Shown: in pieces, positions 43,945 to 53,313 of the stretch
Numbering within the stretch: the first letter of the stretch is position 1
How the letters are laid out: each line of letters opens with the position of its first letter
DNA from: Thermophilibacter immobilis
GTDB taxonomy: Bacteria > Actinomycetota > Coriobacteriia > Coriobacteriales > Atopobiaceae
Assembly: GCF_015277515.1 (NCBI RefSeq)
Contig: NZ_CP063767.1
Span: 930,001 to 994,000, forward strand
DNA: 64,000 bases
Direction: 5' to 3'
The notes under the pieces: model-generated
The model's database searches: none
Seen by the model: only the letters and a program-made list of their open reading frames with translations
What the model was told of the DNA's origin: nothing
Translations under genes and position numbers: made by a program

Positions 43945-44357
43945 ACGGTCTTCTCGCCGCGGCCTCTGTGGTCTTCTTGCCGGCTTGTTGGGGCTTTGGC
44001 TGCCTCCTCCTCTCTCCCTCATCGGATTGGGGCGCTTTCTTTATCCTCATTAAAGCCTGATGTCCTTCTTTATGAAAAAACATGCATAAGGGGCTCTTTT
44101 ATGAGCTTTTTCTCATAATGGTCTCCTCGAGCGCGACCGAATATCAAAAGTGTGCTCAAATCGAGGAGGGAAGCGTCAGCTTCGCTCCGTCATCCCAGCC
44201 GCGGCGGGATGTGGGCGTGAAAAAATGCTGACAAGACATAGGGCGAGGTGCTATTCTCCGGAAGGCGTGCTATAGTATTCCATCGCATGACCGGTGATGG
44301 CCCCGCCCGCGCGTAAGCGCGAGGCGTTGGTTCGTGAACTGAACAGGAGAGTCTGAC
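43945..44357. other. 413-nt intergenic leader before rpmF
   Basis: No coding frame is supported here. The stretch starts with a T-rich segment and a weak hairpin (GCTC/GAGC with a following T5 near 44090-44118) that may end the DUF177 transcript. It goes on through an AT-rich block with dyads near 44100-44125, and ends with the rpmF promoter and a ~75-nt leader containing GCGCG/CGCGC-type pairing around 44310-44325. I recognise no known riboswitch, but autoregulation by ribosomal proteins is possible. Confidence 0.5.
44268..44276 (+). promoter_or_regulatory. Extended -10 promoter of rpmF
   Basis: TG-C-TATAGT (44268-44276) lies 81 nt before the rpmF start. A possible -35-like CTGACA is at 44228-44233, too far for this -10, but it could serve CTATTC at 44251-44256. 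Confidence 0.6.
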
Positions 44358-44537
44358 ATGGCAGTACCCAAGCAGAAAAAGGGTCGCGGCGCCACCCACA
44401 CCCGTCGCTCGGCCAACAGCAAGCTCGAGGCCCCGGCTCGTTCCGTGTGCCCTCAGTGCGGTGCCCCCAAGCTCCCGCACCACGTGTGCCCCAACTGTGG
44501 TCACTACAAGGACCGCGAGGTTATCGTCACCGAGTAG
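44358..44537 (+). CDS. rpmF: Ribosomal protein L32 (bL32)
   Basis: 59 residues. It starts AVPKQKKGRGATHTRRSANS, the invariant L32 opening, and continues KLEAPARSVCPQCGAPKLPH and HVCPNCGHYKDREVIV, a four-Cys zinc ribbon. It is a component of the large ribosomal subunit. ATG 44358 has CAGGAGAG upstream. Its position between DUF177 and plsX is the classical arrangement. A weak hairpin (44561-44567 with 44581-44587, then TTT) after the gene may terminate part of the transcripts before plsX. Confidence 0.97.
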   Translation: MAVPKQKKGRGATHTRRSANSKLEAPARSVCPQCGAPKLPHHVCPNCGHYKDREVIVTE

Positions 44538-44560
44538 CGGCTCTCTCAACGCGCGCCTTC

Positions 44561-44589
44561 GAGGCCGGCCCCCACAGGGTCGGCCTCTT
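44561..44589 (+). terminator. Weak terminator after rpmF
   Basis: GAGGCCG/CGGCCTC pairs over a 13-nt loop and is followed by only three T. It would allow partial readthrough into plsX. Confidence 0.5.
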
Positions 44590-44725
44590 TGCTGTCAAGG
44601 ACGGGGCCCGCGCGCGAACGCCCTTGGGCGAGGGGCAGCATACTGCGAGAGGTACCCCGCGCCAGGCCTTGCGTCATACTGGAAGAGCAGTCCATCGGGC
44701 CGAGGGGCCCTAGCGAGGAGGAAGC

Positions 44726-45715
44726 ATGACCACCATCTGCGTCGACGTCATGGGTGCCGACAAGGAGCCCGCCGTCCTGCTCGAGGGCGTGGCCGCGGCC
44801 CTGGAGGGGGACCCCGAGCTCGAGGCCCTCGTGGCCGGGGACGCCTCCGTCGTGGAGCCCTTCTGCGCCGCTCACGCCCGTGCGCGGGCCCTGGTCACTA
44901 CGGAGGTCATCGCGATGTCTGAGCATCCCGCGAGCGCGGTGCGCAAGAAGAGGGACGCGAGCATCGTGCGTGCCGCCGCCGCCGTGCGCGCCGGCGAGGC
45001 GGACGGCCTGTTCTCGGCCGGCTCCACGGGCGCCGTCCTCACGGCCGCGACCTTTGGCGTGGGGCGCGTGCGTGGCATCAAGCGCCCGGCGCTGTCGCTC
45101 TCGTTTCCCGGGACCTCGGGCCGCTCGACCGTGTTCCTGGACATGGGCGCCAACGCGGACGTGAAGCCCGACGTCATCGTGCAGTTCGCTCAGATGGGAC
45201 GCGCCTACGCGCGCACGGTCCTGGGCGTGGACGAGCCCCGGGTGGGGCTTCTCACCAACGGCTCGGAGGAGACCAAGGGCTCCGAGATGGCGCTCGCCTA
45301 CCACGAGGCGCTCGCGGCAGGCAACTGCGGATTCTCGGGTAACGCCGAGGGGACCGACCTTCTGGCCGGGACCTTCGACGTGATCGTGGCCGACGGCTTC
45401 ACCGGCAATGTCGCCCTGAAGTCGGTGGAGGGCACGGGCAAGTTCATGATCGGTCGCCTCAAGGCCGCGATGGGGGAGTCCCTCTCCCACAAGATCGGCA
45501 TGGCGCTGCTCAAGGACCCGCTTAAGAAGATGGCCTCCGACCTCTCAGGTGACGAGTACGGCGGCGCGATCCTTCTGGGCCTGCGCGCCCCCGTCGTCAA
45601 GGGTCACGGGGCCACGAGCGCGCGGGCCGTCTGCCAGGGCACGCTCTTCGCCGCGAGCCTCGCGCGCTCCGGCCTCTGCGCGCAGATCGCGGACGCCTGC
45701 GAGATCGCGCGCTAG
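44726..45715 (+). CDS. plsX: Phosphate acyltransferase PlsX
   Basis: 329 residues. It makes acyl-phosphate from acyl-ACP, the first step of phosphatidic acid synthesis with PlsY. Motifs: TICVDVMGADKEPAVLLEGV, MSEHPASAVRKKRDASIVRA, GLFSAGSTGAVLTAATFGVG, and LTNGSEETKGSEMALAYHEA, all usual for PlsX. The C-terminus has GAILLGLRAPVVKGHGATSA. ATG 44726 has GAGGAGGAAG upstream. The gene is followed by acpP and rnc, the typical fatty-acid/phospholipid cluster. The protein is soluble but associates with the membrane. Confidence 0.96.
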   Translation: MTTICVDVMGADKEPAVLLEGVAAALEGDPELEALVAGDASVVEPFCAAHARARALVTTEVIAMSEHPASAVRKKRDASIVRAAAAVRAGEADGLFSAGSTGAVLTAATFGVGRVRGIKRPALSLSFPGTSGRSTVFLDMGANADVKPDVIVQFAQMGRAYARTVLGVDEPRVGLLTNGSEETKGSEMALAYHEALAAGNCGFSGNAEGTDLLAGTFDVIVADGFTGNVALKSVEGTGKFMIGRLKAAMGESLSHKIGMALLKDPLKKMASDLSGDEYGGAILLGLRAPVVKGHGATSARAVCQGTLFAASLARSGLCAQIADACEIAR

Positions 45716-45806
45716 CCCCAGCGGGCCGACGCGCGCCCAGACGAGTAGAATCAACACGACAAGACAGCATCGGACGCGGGGCTGCCCGCGCACAGAAGGG
45801 ACCAGC

Positions 45807-46046
45807 ATGGATCGTGACGCCATTCTCGAGAAGGTCGTATCCGTCGCACAGGACACGCTCGACATCGCCGACGGCGTCGAGCTCACCGAGGGCACCAACC
45901 TCAAGGACCTCGGGGCCGACTCGTTTGACCTCCTTGAGTTCGTGACCGCGCTCGAGGACGAGTTCTCCTTGACCCTCGACGACGAAGCCGTGGGCACGAT
46001 CGCCACGATCGGCGAGGTCGTCGACGCCGTCGAGAGCGCGCAGTAG
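45807..46046 (+). CDS. acpP: Acyl carrier protein
   Basis: 79 residues. The phosphopantetheine attachment site is the Ser in DLGADSFDLLEFVTALEDEF; the usual DSL motif is DSF here, an accepted variant. A conserved start (ILEKVVSVAQDTLDI) and end (IATIGEVVDAVESAQ) complete the four-helix carrier. It shuttles acyl chains in fatty acid synthesis and supplies acyl-ACP to PlsX. ATG 45807 has AGAAGGGACC upstream. The gene sits 91 nt after plsX, with a possible -10 TAGAAT at 45747, and 14 nt before rnc. Confidence 0.95.
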   Translation: MDRDAILEKVVSVAQDTLDIADGVELTEGTNLKDLGADSFDLLEFVTALEDEFSLTLDDEAVGTIATIGEVVDAVESAQ

Positions 46047-46060
46047 GTGGGGGCCGTTCG

Positions 46061-46789
46061 TTGAAGATGCACCAGAGGGTGGCCGAGGCCGAGAGAATCT
46101 GCGGCCACCATTTCACAAACCAGCAGCTCATTGTCTCCGCCCTCACGCACCCCTCCGCGGTGGAGGGTCGTCCCGTCTCGGCCTCCTACGAGCGCCTCGA
46201 GTTCCTGGGGGACTCCGTGCTCGGCGCCATCATGGCCACCGACCTGTTCGAGCGCTTTCCCGAGATGGACGAGGGCGAGCTCACGCAGGCCAAGATCGCG
46301 CTCGTCTCGGGCAGGATGCTCTCGAGCGTGGCCGACGAGCTCGGCGTGGGGCGGCTCATCGTGATGGGCGAGTCCGAGCTGGGCACGGGCGCGCGCGGCA
46401 TGCACTCCGCGCTCGAGAACGTCTACGAGTCGATCGTCGGGGCTCTCTACCTGGACGCGGGCTACGAGGTTACGCACGACTTCGTGCTCTCGACGCTCGG
46501 GCCGCAGGTCTCGGCGTCGCTCGCCATGAAGCCGATCAGCCCCAAGTCCCGCCTGCAGGAGGTCTCGCAGCGCGACTGGCACTGCGGGCCCGAGTACAAG
46601 CTCCTCTCCGAGGAGGGCCCCGCGCACGACCCCACCTTCACCTCGGCCGTCCTGGTCGAGGGGCGCAGGATCGGGCGCGGCACGGGCTCCTCGAAGAAGT
46701 CCTCCGAGAGCGCCGCCGCCGTGGACGCCCTCGTCCGCTTCGGCTACGCCGACGAGGGCGACTTCGAGGGCGCGGCAACCACCAACTAG
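46061..46789 (+). CDS. rnc: Ribonuclease III
   Basis: 242 residues. The RNase III signature ERLEFLGDSVLGAIMATDLF carries catalytic acidic residues, and ALENVYESIVGALYLDAGYE carries the second metal-binding site. The C-terminal third is a dsRNA-binding domain (PKSRLQEVSQRDWHCGPEYK to GSSKKSSESAAAVDALVRFG). It cuts double-stranded RNA in rRNA maturation and mRNA decay. TTG 46061 is chosen because AGGTGGGGG lies 7 nt upstream; ATG 46067 is the alternative. It precedes smc with a 20-nt gap, as in many Gram-positives. Confidence 0.96.
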   Translation: MKMHQRVAEAERICGHHFTNQQLIVSALTHPSAVEGRPVSASYERLEFLGDSVLGAIMATDLFERFPEMDEGELTQAKIALVSGRMLSSVADELGVGRLIVMGESELGTGARGMHSALENVYESIVGALYLDAGYEVTHDFVLSTLGPQVSASLAMKPISPKSRLQEVSQRDWHCGPEYKLLSEEGPAHDPTFTSAVLVEGRRIGRGTGSSKKSSESAAAVDALVRFGYADEGDFEGAATTN

Positions 46790-46809
46790 CGCCAAGGAGG
46801 CCCTCCCCC

Positions 46810-49800
46810 GTGTATCTGAAGTCCCTCACGCTCAAGGGTTTCAAGTCGTTCGCCGACCGTACCCAGATGGTCTTCGACCCCGGCCTGACCGTGGTCGTGG
46901 GACCCAACGGCTCCGGCAAGTCGAACGTCTCCGACGCGATCCTGTGGGTCCTGGGAGAGCAGAGCGCCAAGATGCTGCGCGGCCAGGCCATGGAGGACGT
47001 GATCTTCTCGGGCTCGTCGGCGCGGGGAGCCGTGGGCGTGGCCGAGGTCACCCTCGTGCTCGACAACGCCGACCACACCCTGCCGATCGACTTTGCCGAG
47101 GTGGGCGTCACGCGGCGGATGTATCGCTCCGGGGAGTCCGAGTACCTGATCAACGGGGCGCCCTCGCGCCTCATGGACGTCCAGGACATCCTGCACGACT
47201 CGGGCCTGGGCAAGGACACCCATTCGATCATCAGCCAGGGCAAGCTCGACTCGATCCTCTCGAGCCACCCGGAGGAGCGTCGCGCCCTCATCGAGGAGGC
47301 GGCCGACATCTCCAAGCACCGCCGCCGCAAGGAGCGCAGCGAGCGCAAGCTCGCCTCCATGGACGAGAACCTCTCGCGGGCCAAGGTGCTCGCGCGCGAG
47401 ATGGGACGCCAGCTCAAGCCCCTCGAGCGCCAGGTCGACAAGGCCAAGCGCGCGCACGACCTGCAAGACGAGCTTGCCGGCCTCACCCGCCAGCTGGCCG
47501 TCGACGATCTGCGCCGCCTGCAGGAGGACTACGAGCGCCTCTCCGCGCGCGGCCGGGAGGTCGACGCCGCGATCGAGCTCGCGCAATACCGCTTCGACGA
47601 GAAGGGGCGCGAGCTCGAGAAGCTCCAGTCGCTGCTCGAGCAGAAGGGGCTGTTCGTGGGTGACCTCGGTGAGCAGCGCCGTCGCATGCAGGATATCCTC
47701 GGCCGCATGGACTCCGACATGCGCCTGCTCGAGGAGAAGGGCAAGAACATGGTCGCGCGTCTCTCCGACATGCGCATGCAGCTGTCGGTGACCCAAAAGC
47801 AGCGCGCCGACGTCGCGCGCGAGCGAGAGGGTGCCGAGGCGGAGCGCTCTGACCTGTCCGTGCGCGTGGCAGACCTCAAGCGCAGCACGGACGAGCTCGC
47901 GCGGACCTCGCACGACGCCGTCGAGCGCCGCCGCGCCCTGGACGCAGAGCTCGCGCGCCTCACGGCCGACGAGCGCGCCGCGAGCTCGGAGGCGGACAGC
48001 GAGACGCTCGCCTACGCCAAGCTCGAGGACCAGGTCTCGAACGCCAAGCTCGAGGACCAGATGTTCGCCTCGCGCCTGGCGCAGCTCGAGGAGTCCACGC
48101 GCACGGCGTCCGAGGCCCTCTCCGAGCGCGCAGACGCCGCCGAGCGCGCCGCGTCCGAGCTCGAGGGCGCCCGGACGCGCGCCGACGGGCTCGCGGCGTC
48201 CATCTCGATGCGCGCCGCCGAGCTCGAGGCCGCGCGCGCCGCCGAGGCCGAGGCGCGCGGGAGGCTCTCCTCGGCCCAGGCCACGCTCGATGCGCTGTGC
48301 TCGGTGGACGCGGGCGTGGAGCAGGCGAGCCCGCTCGCCGCGGCCCTCGCCGACGAGCGGGCCGCCAACGTGGAGTGCCGCCTTGCCGACCTCATCGACG
48401 CGGACCCCGCTATCGAGGCGCTCGTGGAGCAGCTGCTCGGAGATGACCTCGCGGCCCTCGTCGTCGCGGACGCTGTCTCGGCGGGCTCGCTCGCCGAGCG
48501 CGCGCTCGGCCTGGAGGGCGTCGACGGGCGCGCCGCGATCGTCTCGCGCCGGGTGGCTCGTGCGGCCGCGGCTGCGGCCGACGCCCCGGGCACAGCCCTC
48601 ATCGACCGCCTGCGCATCGCCGACGACGCGCACGAGCTCATCTGCGCCCTTCTCGGCGACGTGCGGCTCGTCGGGAGCGCCTCCGAGGCTGTGGCGGCCC
48701 ATGAGAAGCTCCCCGCGCTCACCTACGTCACCGCGGACGGCGCGGCCGTCCTGCCCGACGGCCGCGTCCACGTGGGGTCGGCCCCCACCAACGAGACGGG
48801 CGCCCTCGAGCGCAAGCGGCGCATCCGCGCGCTCGACGAGGGCATGACCGCGCTCATCGACGCCCGTGACGTAGCTGCCGCCTCCGCGGCCTGCGCCGAG
48901 GCCGAGCTCGCGTCCGTGCGCGACCAGAGCGTCGCGGCGAAGGGGGAGGTCGCCCGGCTCGCAGCGGAGCTCTCCTCGGCCACTTCCGAGCGGGGCCGGC
49001 TGGAGGCGCAGCTCGCTCACGCGACCTCCGAGCGCACCCAGGTCACCAAGGCCCGCGAGGCCGCCCAGGCCCGCGGGTCCGAGTCCCAAGGCAAGATCGA
49101 CGCCCACCGCGCCGCCGCCCGCGCCGCCCGCGCGCGCGCCGACGAGCTTGCCGGCCGCCTCGCCGAGAAGAAGGACGCGCACGAGGAGGCCATCCGCACC
49201 CAGGGCAAGGCGAGCCACGCCCTGTCCGACGCCCGCCTCGAGCTGGCCATGGCCTCCGAGCGCCGCCGCAACCTCGACGCCCGCCTGCGTGACCTCGACG
49301 CCCGCCTGCGCTCCCTGGCCGCGCGCATCGAGGCCACCGAGAGCGGGTCGCGCTCCCTGGAGGTCGTGAGGCTGCGCGTCGACCCCCTGCACGACCGCTA
49401 CGACGCCATCCGCGAGCGCGCCCTCGACTGGGCGGCCCGCCTCAGGGACCGGGCCTCGCTCGCCGAGGCCGACTCGGACTCGCTCAAGCGCACCATCGGC
49501 GACGCGCGCCAGGCCGTGAGCGAGGCCAGCGAGGGGCTCGAGGGCGCCAAGCGAGCCTCCTCCGACGTCAAGGTCGACCTCGCCAAGCTCGAGGTGCAGG
49601 TCCAGGGGGCCATCGACGCCATCTGCGCGACCGGCGCCGTGCTCGACGAGGCTCTCACGCTGCCCGCGCCCGACGACCGCGAGGACGCGGAGCGTCGCGT
49701 GGCCGATCTCACGGCGCAGATCGCGTCCATCGGCCCGGTGAACGAGGTGGCCATGGACGAGTACCTGCGCCTCAAGTGCCGCGCCGACTACCTGGACGAG

Positions 49801-50349
49801 CAGGTGGCGGACCTCGAGAGCGCCCATGGCTCGCTCAGGAAGATCACGGCGGCCATCGACCGCAAGATGCGCCGGCGCTTCGTCGTGATCTTCGAGCGGG
49901 TCAACCAGAGCTTCTCGGAGATCTTCTCGCTGCTGTTCCCCGGTGGCCAGGCGCACCTCGAGCTGACCGACCCCGACAACCTCTCCGAGACGGGCGTCGA
50001 GATCGTGGCACAGCCGCGCGGCAAGCGCATCGCCAAGATGATGCTCATGAGCGGCGGCGAGAAGTCCCTGACGGCGCTCGCGCTGCTCTTCGCGGTCTAC
50101 CGGGTGCGCACCGTGCCGTTCTACGTGTTCGACGAGGTGGAGGCCGCGCTCGATGACTCCAACCTCTCCAAGCTGCTCGATGCGATCGAGGAGCTCAAGA
50201 AGACCACGCAGCTGATCGTGATCTCGCACCAGAGGCGCACGATGGAGCAGGCCGACGTGCTCTACGGCGTCTCGATGCAGGCCGACGGCGTGAGCCACGT
50301 GGTCTCCCAGAGGCTCGACCGCACGACGGGAAAGGTGGTTGATGCATAG
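46810..50349 (+). CDS. smc: Chromosome segregation protein SMC
   Basis: 1179 residues. N-terminal ATPase head with Walker A VVVGPNGSGKSNVSDAI (residues ~28-44) and an R-loop-like FKSFADRTQ; two very long coiled-coil arms; a hinge around residues 500-660 (VECRLADLIDADPAIEALVE); and the C-terminal head with signature LMSGGEKSLTALALLF near 1078 and Walker B YVFDEVEAALDD near 1103. It forms the condensin-like complex with ScpA and ScpB that organises and resolves the chromosome. GTG 46810 has AAGGAGG about 9 nt upstream. It is directly followed by ftsY, whose ATG abuts its stop. The long antisense open frame is a composition artefact. Confidence 0.97.
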   Translation: MYLKSLTLKGFKSFADRTQMVFDPGLTVVVGPNGSGKSNVSDAILWVLGEQSAKMLRGQAMEDVIFSGSSARGAVGVAEVTLVLDNADHTLPIDFAEVGVTRRMYRSGESEYLINGAPSRLMDVQDILHDSGLGKDTHSIISQGKLDSILSSHPEERRALIEEAADISKHRRRKERSERKLASMDENLSRAKVLAREMGRQLKPLERQVDKAKRAHDLQDELAGLTRQLAVDDLRRLQEDYERLSARGREVDAAIELAQYRFDEKGRELEKLQSLLEQKGLFVGDLGEQRRRMQDILGRMDSDMRLLEEKGKNMVARLSDMRMQLSVTQKQRADVAREREGAEAERSDLSVRVADLKRSTDELARTSHDAVERRRALDAELARLTADERAASSEADSETLAYAKLEDQVSNAKLEDQMFASRLAQLEESTRTASEALSERADAAERAASELEGARTRADGLAASISMRAAELEAARAAEAEARGRLSSAQATLDALCSVDAGVEQASPLAAALADERAANVECRLADLIDADPAIEALVEQLLGDDLAALVVADAVSAGSLAERALGLEGVDGRAAIVSRRVARAAAAAADAPGTALIDRLRIADDAHELICALLGDVRLVGSASEAVAAHEKLPALTYVTADGAAVLPDGRVHVGSAPTNETGALERKRRIRALDEGMTALIDARDVAAASAACAEAELASVRDQSVAAKGEVARLAAELSSATSERGRLEAQLAHATSERTQVTKAREAAQARGSESQGKIDAHRAAARAARARADELAGRLAEKKDAHEEAIRTQGKASHALSDARLELAMASERRRNLDARLRDLDARLRSLAARIEATESGSRSLEVVRLRVDPLHDRYDAIRERALDWAARLRDRASLAEADSDSLKRTIGDARQAVSEASEGLEGAKRASSDVKVDLAKLEVQVQGAIDAICATGAVLDEALTLPAPDDREDAERRVADLTAQIASIGPVNEVAMDEYLRLKCRADYLDEQVADLESAHGSLRKITAAIDRKMRRRFVVIFERVNQSFSEIFSLLFPGGQAHLELTDPDNLSETGVEIVAQPRGKRIAKMMLMSGGEKSLTALALLFAVYRVRTVPFYVFDEVEAALDDSNLSKLLDAIEELKKTTQLIVISHQRRTMEQADVLYGVSMQADGVSHVVSQRLDRTTGKVVDA

Positions 50350-51252
50350 ATGGGCCTGATGGACAGCCTGAAGAAGGGCCTCAAGCGCTCGCGCGAGGCG
50401 ATAAACGAGATCTTCTACATGGGCGGCGAGGTCGACGAGGACTTCTGGGAGGACCTTGAGGACACGCTCGTGATGGGCGACATGGGTGCCGAGGTGGCCC
50501 TCTCGGTGACCGACGACCTGCGCGAGCAGGCGGCCCGCGAGAACCTCGTCCGCGCCGATCAGCTTAAGGACGCCCTCGCCCGTCGCCTGGCGGCGGAGTT
50601 TCCCGCAGCCGCGCGCGACCCCTTCGAGGACCTGCCGAGCTGCGTGGTCTTTGTGGGCATCAACGGGGCCGGCAAGACGACGACCGTGGGCAAGCTCGCG
50701 GGCCGCGCGAGGGACGCGGGGACGAGCTGCCTGATTGGGGGCGCCGACACCTTCCGGGCCGCCGCGATCGAGCAGCTCGAGGTCTGGGGGCGTCGCGCCG
50801 GCGTCGACGTGATCACGCGCGAGCGCGGGGCCGACCCGGCGAGCGTCTGCTACGACGTCGTGGAGGAGGCCGAGCGACGCGGCAGCGAGCTCGTTTTAGT
50901 GGACACGGCCGGCAGGCTCCACACCTCGGCCGACCTCATGCGCGAGCTTGCCAAGCTCGTGGGCGTCACGCGCAAGCGCTCGGCGGCACCGGTCTCGGTG
51001 GTGCTCGTGATCGACGCCACGACGGGGCAAAACGGCCTCGCCCAGGCGCGCGAGTTCAACGACGCGCTCGACCTCGACGGCCTTATCGTCACCAAGCTCG
51101 ACGGGACCGCCAGGGGTGGCATCGCCCTGGCCATCTCCAGCCAGTTGGGGCTGCCCATCTACCGCATCGGGGTGGGGGAGTCGCTCGACGACCTCCAGAT
51201 CTTCGACGCGCTCGACTTCTGCCGCGCCCTCGTGGGCGAGGAAGGGATGTAG
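50350..51252 (+). CDS. ftsY: Signal recognition particle receptor FtsY
   Basis: 300 residues. The NG domain shows G1 VGINGAGKTTTVGKLAGRA near 102, GGADTFRAAAIEQLEVWGRR, VDTAGRLHTSADLM (G3), VTKLDGTARGG (G4) and the closing GVGESLDDLQIFDALDFCRA. It lacks the long acidic N-terminal A domain of some FtsY proteins, so membrane binding must rely on the short N-terminus (DSLKKGLKRSREAINEIF, an amphipathic helix). It receives ribosome-SRP complexes at the membrane through a GTPase pair with Ffh. It abuts smc and is followed within 3 nt by ffh. Confidence 0.97.
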   Translation: MGLMDSLKKGLKRSREAINEIFYMGGEVDEDFWEDLEDTLVMGDMGAEVALSVTDDLREQAARENLVRADQLKDALARRLAAEFPAAARDPFEDLPSCVVFVGINGAGKTTTVGKLAGRARDAGTSCLIGGADTFRAAAIEQLEVWGRRAGVDVITRERGADPASVCYDVVEEAERRGSELVLVDTAGRLHTSADLMRELAKLVGVTRKRSAAPVSVVLVIDATTGQNGLAQAREFNDALDLDGLIVTKLDGTARGGIALAISSQLGLPIYRIGVGESLDDLQIFDALDFCRALVGEEGM

Positions 51253-51255
51253 CTC

Positions 51256-52629
51256 ATGTTCAACTCACTGTCCGACCGCCTCCAGGACACCTTCGGGCGG
51301 CTGCGCGGCAAGGGCCGCCTCACCGAGGACGACATCAACGTCGCCATGCGCGAGATCCGCATGGCGCTGCTCGAGGCCGACGTCAACTATCGCGTGGTCA
51401 AGGGGTTCGTGGCCCGCTGCAAGGAGAAGTGCCTCACCTCCGAGGTCATGGACTCGCTCACCCCGGCGCAAAACGTCGTCAAGATCGTGCTCGACGAGCT
51501 CACGGTCCTTCTGGGGTCCACGGACTCCAAGCTCACGCTTGCGCAGAACCGCACGCCCAACGTGATCATGCTCGTGGGCCTGCAGGGCTCGGGCAAGACG
51601 ACGGCCGCGGCCAAGCTGGCCTACCTGCTCAAGGGCCAGGGCCACAGCCCGCTTCTGGCGGCCTGCGACACGCATCGCCCCGCCGCCGCCGACCAGCTCG
51701 CCACCCTGGGTGGCGAGATCGGCGTGAGCGTGTACCGCGGGGACGGCGTCGACGCCGTGGCCGTGGCCTCCGAGGCCGTTCGCGAGGCGGTCGACCACCT
51801 GAACGACCTCGTGATCGTGGACACGGCCGGTCGCCTCCAGATTGACGAGGAGATGATGAACGAGGCCGTCGCCATCAAGAGGGCCGTGCGGCCCGACCAG
51901 ATCCTCATGGTCCTGGACGCCATGGGCGGCCAGGACATCGTCAACGTGGTCAGCGAGTTCGCCACTCGAGTGGACTTCGACGGCGTCATCATGTCCAAGC
52001 TTGACGGCGACGCGCGCGGCGGCGGGGCGCTCTCCGTGCGCGAGGTCACCGGCAAGCCGATCAAGTTCGTTTCGATGGGGGAGAAGCCCGACTCGCTCGA
52101 GGTCTTCCACCCCGACCGCATGGCCAAGCGAATCCTGGGCATGGGCGACGTCGTGGGCATCATCGAGCAGGCCGAGAAGGTCGCCGACGAGCAGCAGGTG
52201 GCCGACGCCGAGCGCATGCTGCGCGAGGGCTTCACGATGGACGACCTGCTCTCCCAGATGCAGCAGATCAAGAAGATGGGCGGTCTCCAGAAGATCGCGG
52301 GCATGATTCCCGGCATGGAGCGCGCGATGGCCCAGGCCCCCGGGGCCGCCGACGAGGACCAGCTCGTGCGCATCGAGGCCATTATCCACTCCATGACCAG
52401 GGGCGAGCGCGTCCGCCCCAAGACCATCAACGGCCAGAGGCGCCGCCGCATCGCCGCCGGATCTGGGCGCAGCGTTCAGGAGGTCAACCAGCTCATCAAG
52501 CAGTGGGGCGAGATGAACAAGATGATGGGAAAGATGCGCGGCCTCACCCAGCAGGGCGCGGTCGGCAAGAAGAGTCGACGTGCGATGCAGTCCATGATGC
52601 GCAACATGGGCATGGGCGGCCGCCGCTAG
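51256..52629 (+). CDS. ffh: Signal recognition particle protein Ffh
   Basis: 457 residues. N domain (SLSDRLQDTFGRLRGKGRLT), G domain with G1 MLVGLQGSGKTTAAAKLAYL near 106, CDTHRPAAADQL, IVDTAGRLQID, and GVIMSKLDGDARGG. The Met-rich M domain is at about 300-457 (FTMDDLLSQMQQIKKMGGL; KMMGKMRGLTQQGAVGKKSR), where signal sequences and SRP RNA bind. It targets membrane proteins co-translationally with FtsY. ATG 51256 is 3 nt after ftsY. Its TAG is part of CTAG at 52626-52629, which also provides the stop of a convergent minus-strand remnant. I did not find the SRP RNA gene nearby. Confidence 0.97.
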   Translation: MFNSLSDRLQDTFGRLRGKGRLTEDDINVAMREIRMALLEADVNYRVVKGFVARCKEKCLTSEVMDSLTPAQNVVKIVLDELTVLLGSTDSKLTLAQNRTPNVIMLVGLQGSGKTTAAAKLAYLLKGQGHSPLLAACDTHRPAAADQLATLGGEIGVSVYRGDGVDAVAVASEAVREAVDHLNDLVIVDTAGRLQIDEEMMNEAVAIKRAVRPDQILMVLDAMGGQDIVNVVSEFATRVDFDGVIMSKLDGDARGGGALSVREVTGKPIKFVSMGEKPDSLEVFHPDRMAKRILGMGDVVGIIEQAEKVADEQQVADAERMLREGFTMDDLLSQMQQIKKMGGLQKIAGMIPGMERAMAQAPGAADEDQLVRIEAIIHSMTRGERVRPKTINGQRRRRIAAGSGRSVQEVNQLIKQWGEMNKMMGKMRGLTQQGAVGKKSRRAMQSMMRNMGMGGRR

Positions 52630-53291
52630 CCCTCGGCGGCGGTTTCGTCCGTGAGATGGACGCGCCCGTTGTAGTCGAGCGAGATACCAATGGACGCCAA
52701 GGGGTCTCCTGGGCGCGGACGCTCGGGGTTGAGGATAAGTATGTCAGGAATGCGTATTTTGCGCTCTTCGAGGTCCTCGCCAATGGGGCGTAGGCTGATC
52801 TCCTCGTTGAGGGAGCGGTAGGGGACCTCGAACCCACCGTCTTGTGCAGGAAGCCTGAGGCGTAGCGCAAGCTTGCTCTCCATGGGGGACCAGGAGTCCT
52901 GGCAGGCAAGAGGCAGAGCCGCGCGCACCCTTTTGATTCCGTAGCCTGTTCCCATCCTGAGCAGAAGTCCTCTGATGTCCTGGAGAGTGGCGAGAGGTTT
53001 TTCGCGCCGGAAGAAGCCGTCCGGGACTCGCGGGTCGATTGTATAGGTACCGCACAGCTCGCTCATGAGCAGGGCGAGTTCGTGGACGGTGCAGATACGT
53101 GCCATCTGAAATGCGATGAGCCCGAGGGAGCTTACGCACGGTCCCTCGCCGAGGCGGACGAAGGCTCGCCGGGGAGGCCTCAGTTTAGTGACGTGCCTGA
53201 TGACAAGGTCAGATGTATGACTGTCGTTATCGGTCGAGACAAGCAGGTGCAGGGGAGTCGACAGCTTCCCAAGAAACGAGCCCTCCCGCAA
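52626..53291 (-). pseudogene. Remnant of an AbiEi-like / endonuclease-fold protein family
   Basis: The frame encodes 221 residues and resembles the middle of a protein family I recall from Coriobacteriia genomes: a substrate-like FHVLV region (here PLHLLVSTDNDSHTSDLVIR), ELALLMSELCGTYTIDP, and DSWSPMESKLALRLRLP followed by ISLDYNGRVHL, similar to the EYDGR stretch of DUF559/Vsr-type nucleases. The beginning (about 50 residues) and the end after DYNGRVHLTDET are missing. The stop is shared with the ffh TAG on the other strand. Intact relatives are often called AbiEi antitoxin-like or endonuclease-domain proteins, with no proven role. It is most likely a decayed copy; recognition is from memory of the family. 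Confidence 0.55.
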
Positions 53292-53313
53292 ATCTCTCTA
53301 GGTCGATTTTTTT

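Noticed and set aside
46786-50298. Open frame of about 1,170 codons on the minus strand opposite smc
   Set aside because: It lies entirely antisense to a complete SMC protein, has no recognised motif, and its residue make-up (many Leu, Gly, Arg, His, Val) is that of a reverse-strand shadow in high-GC DNA.
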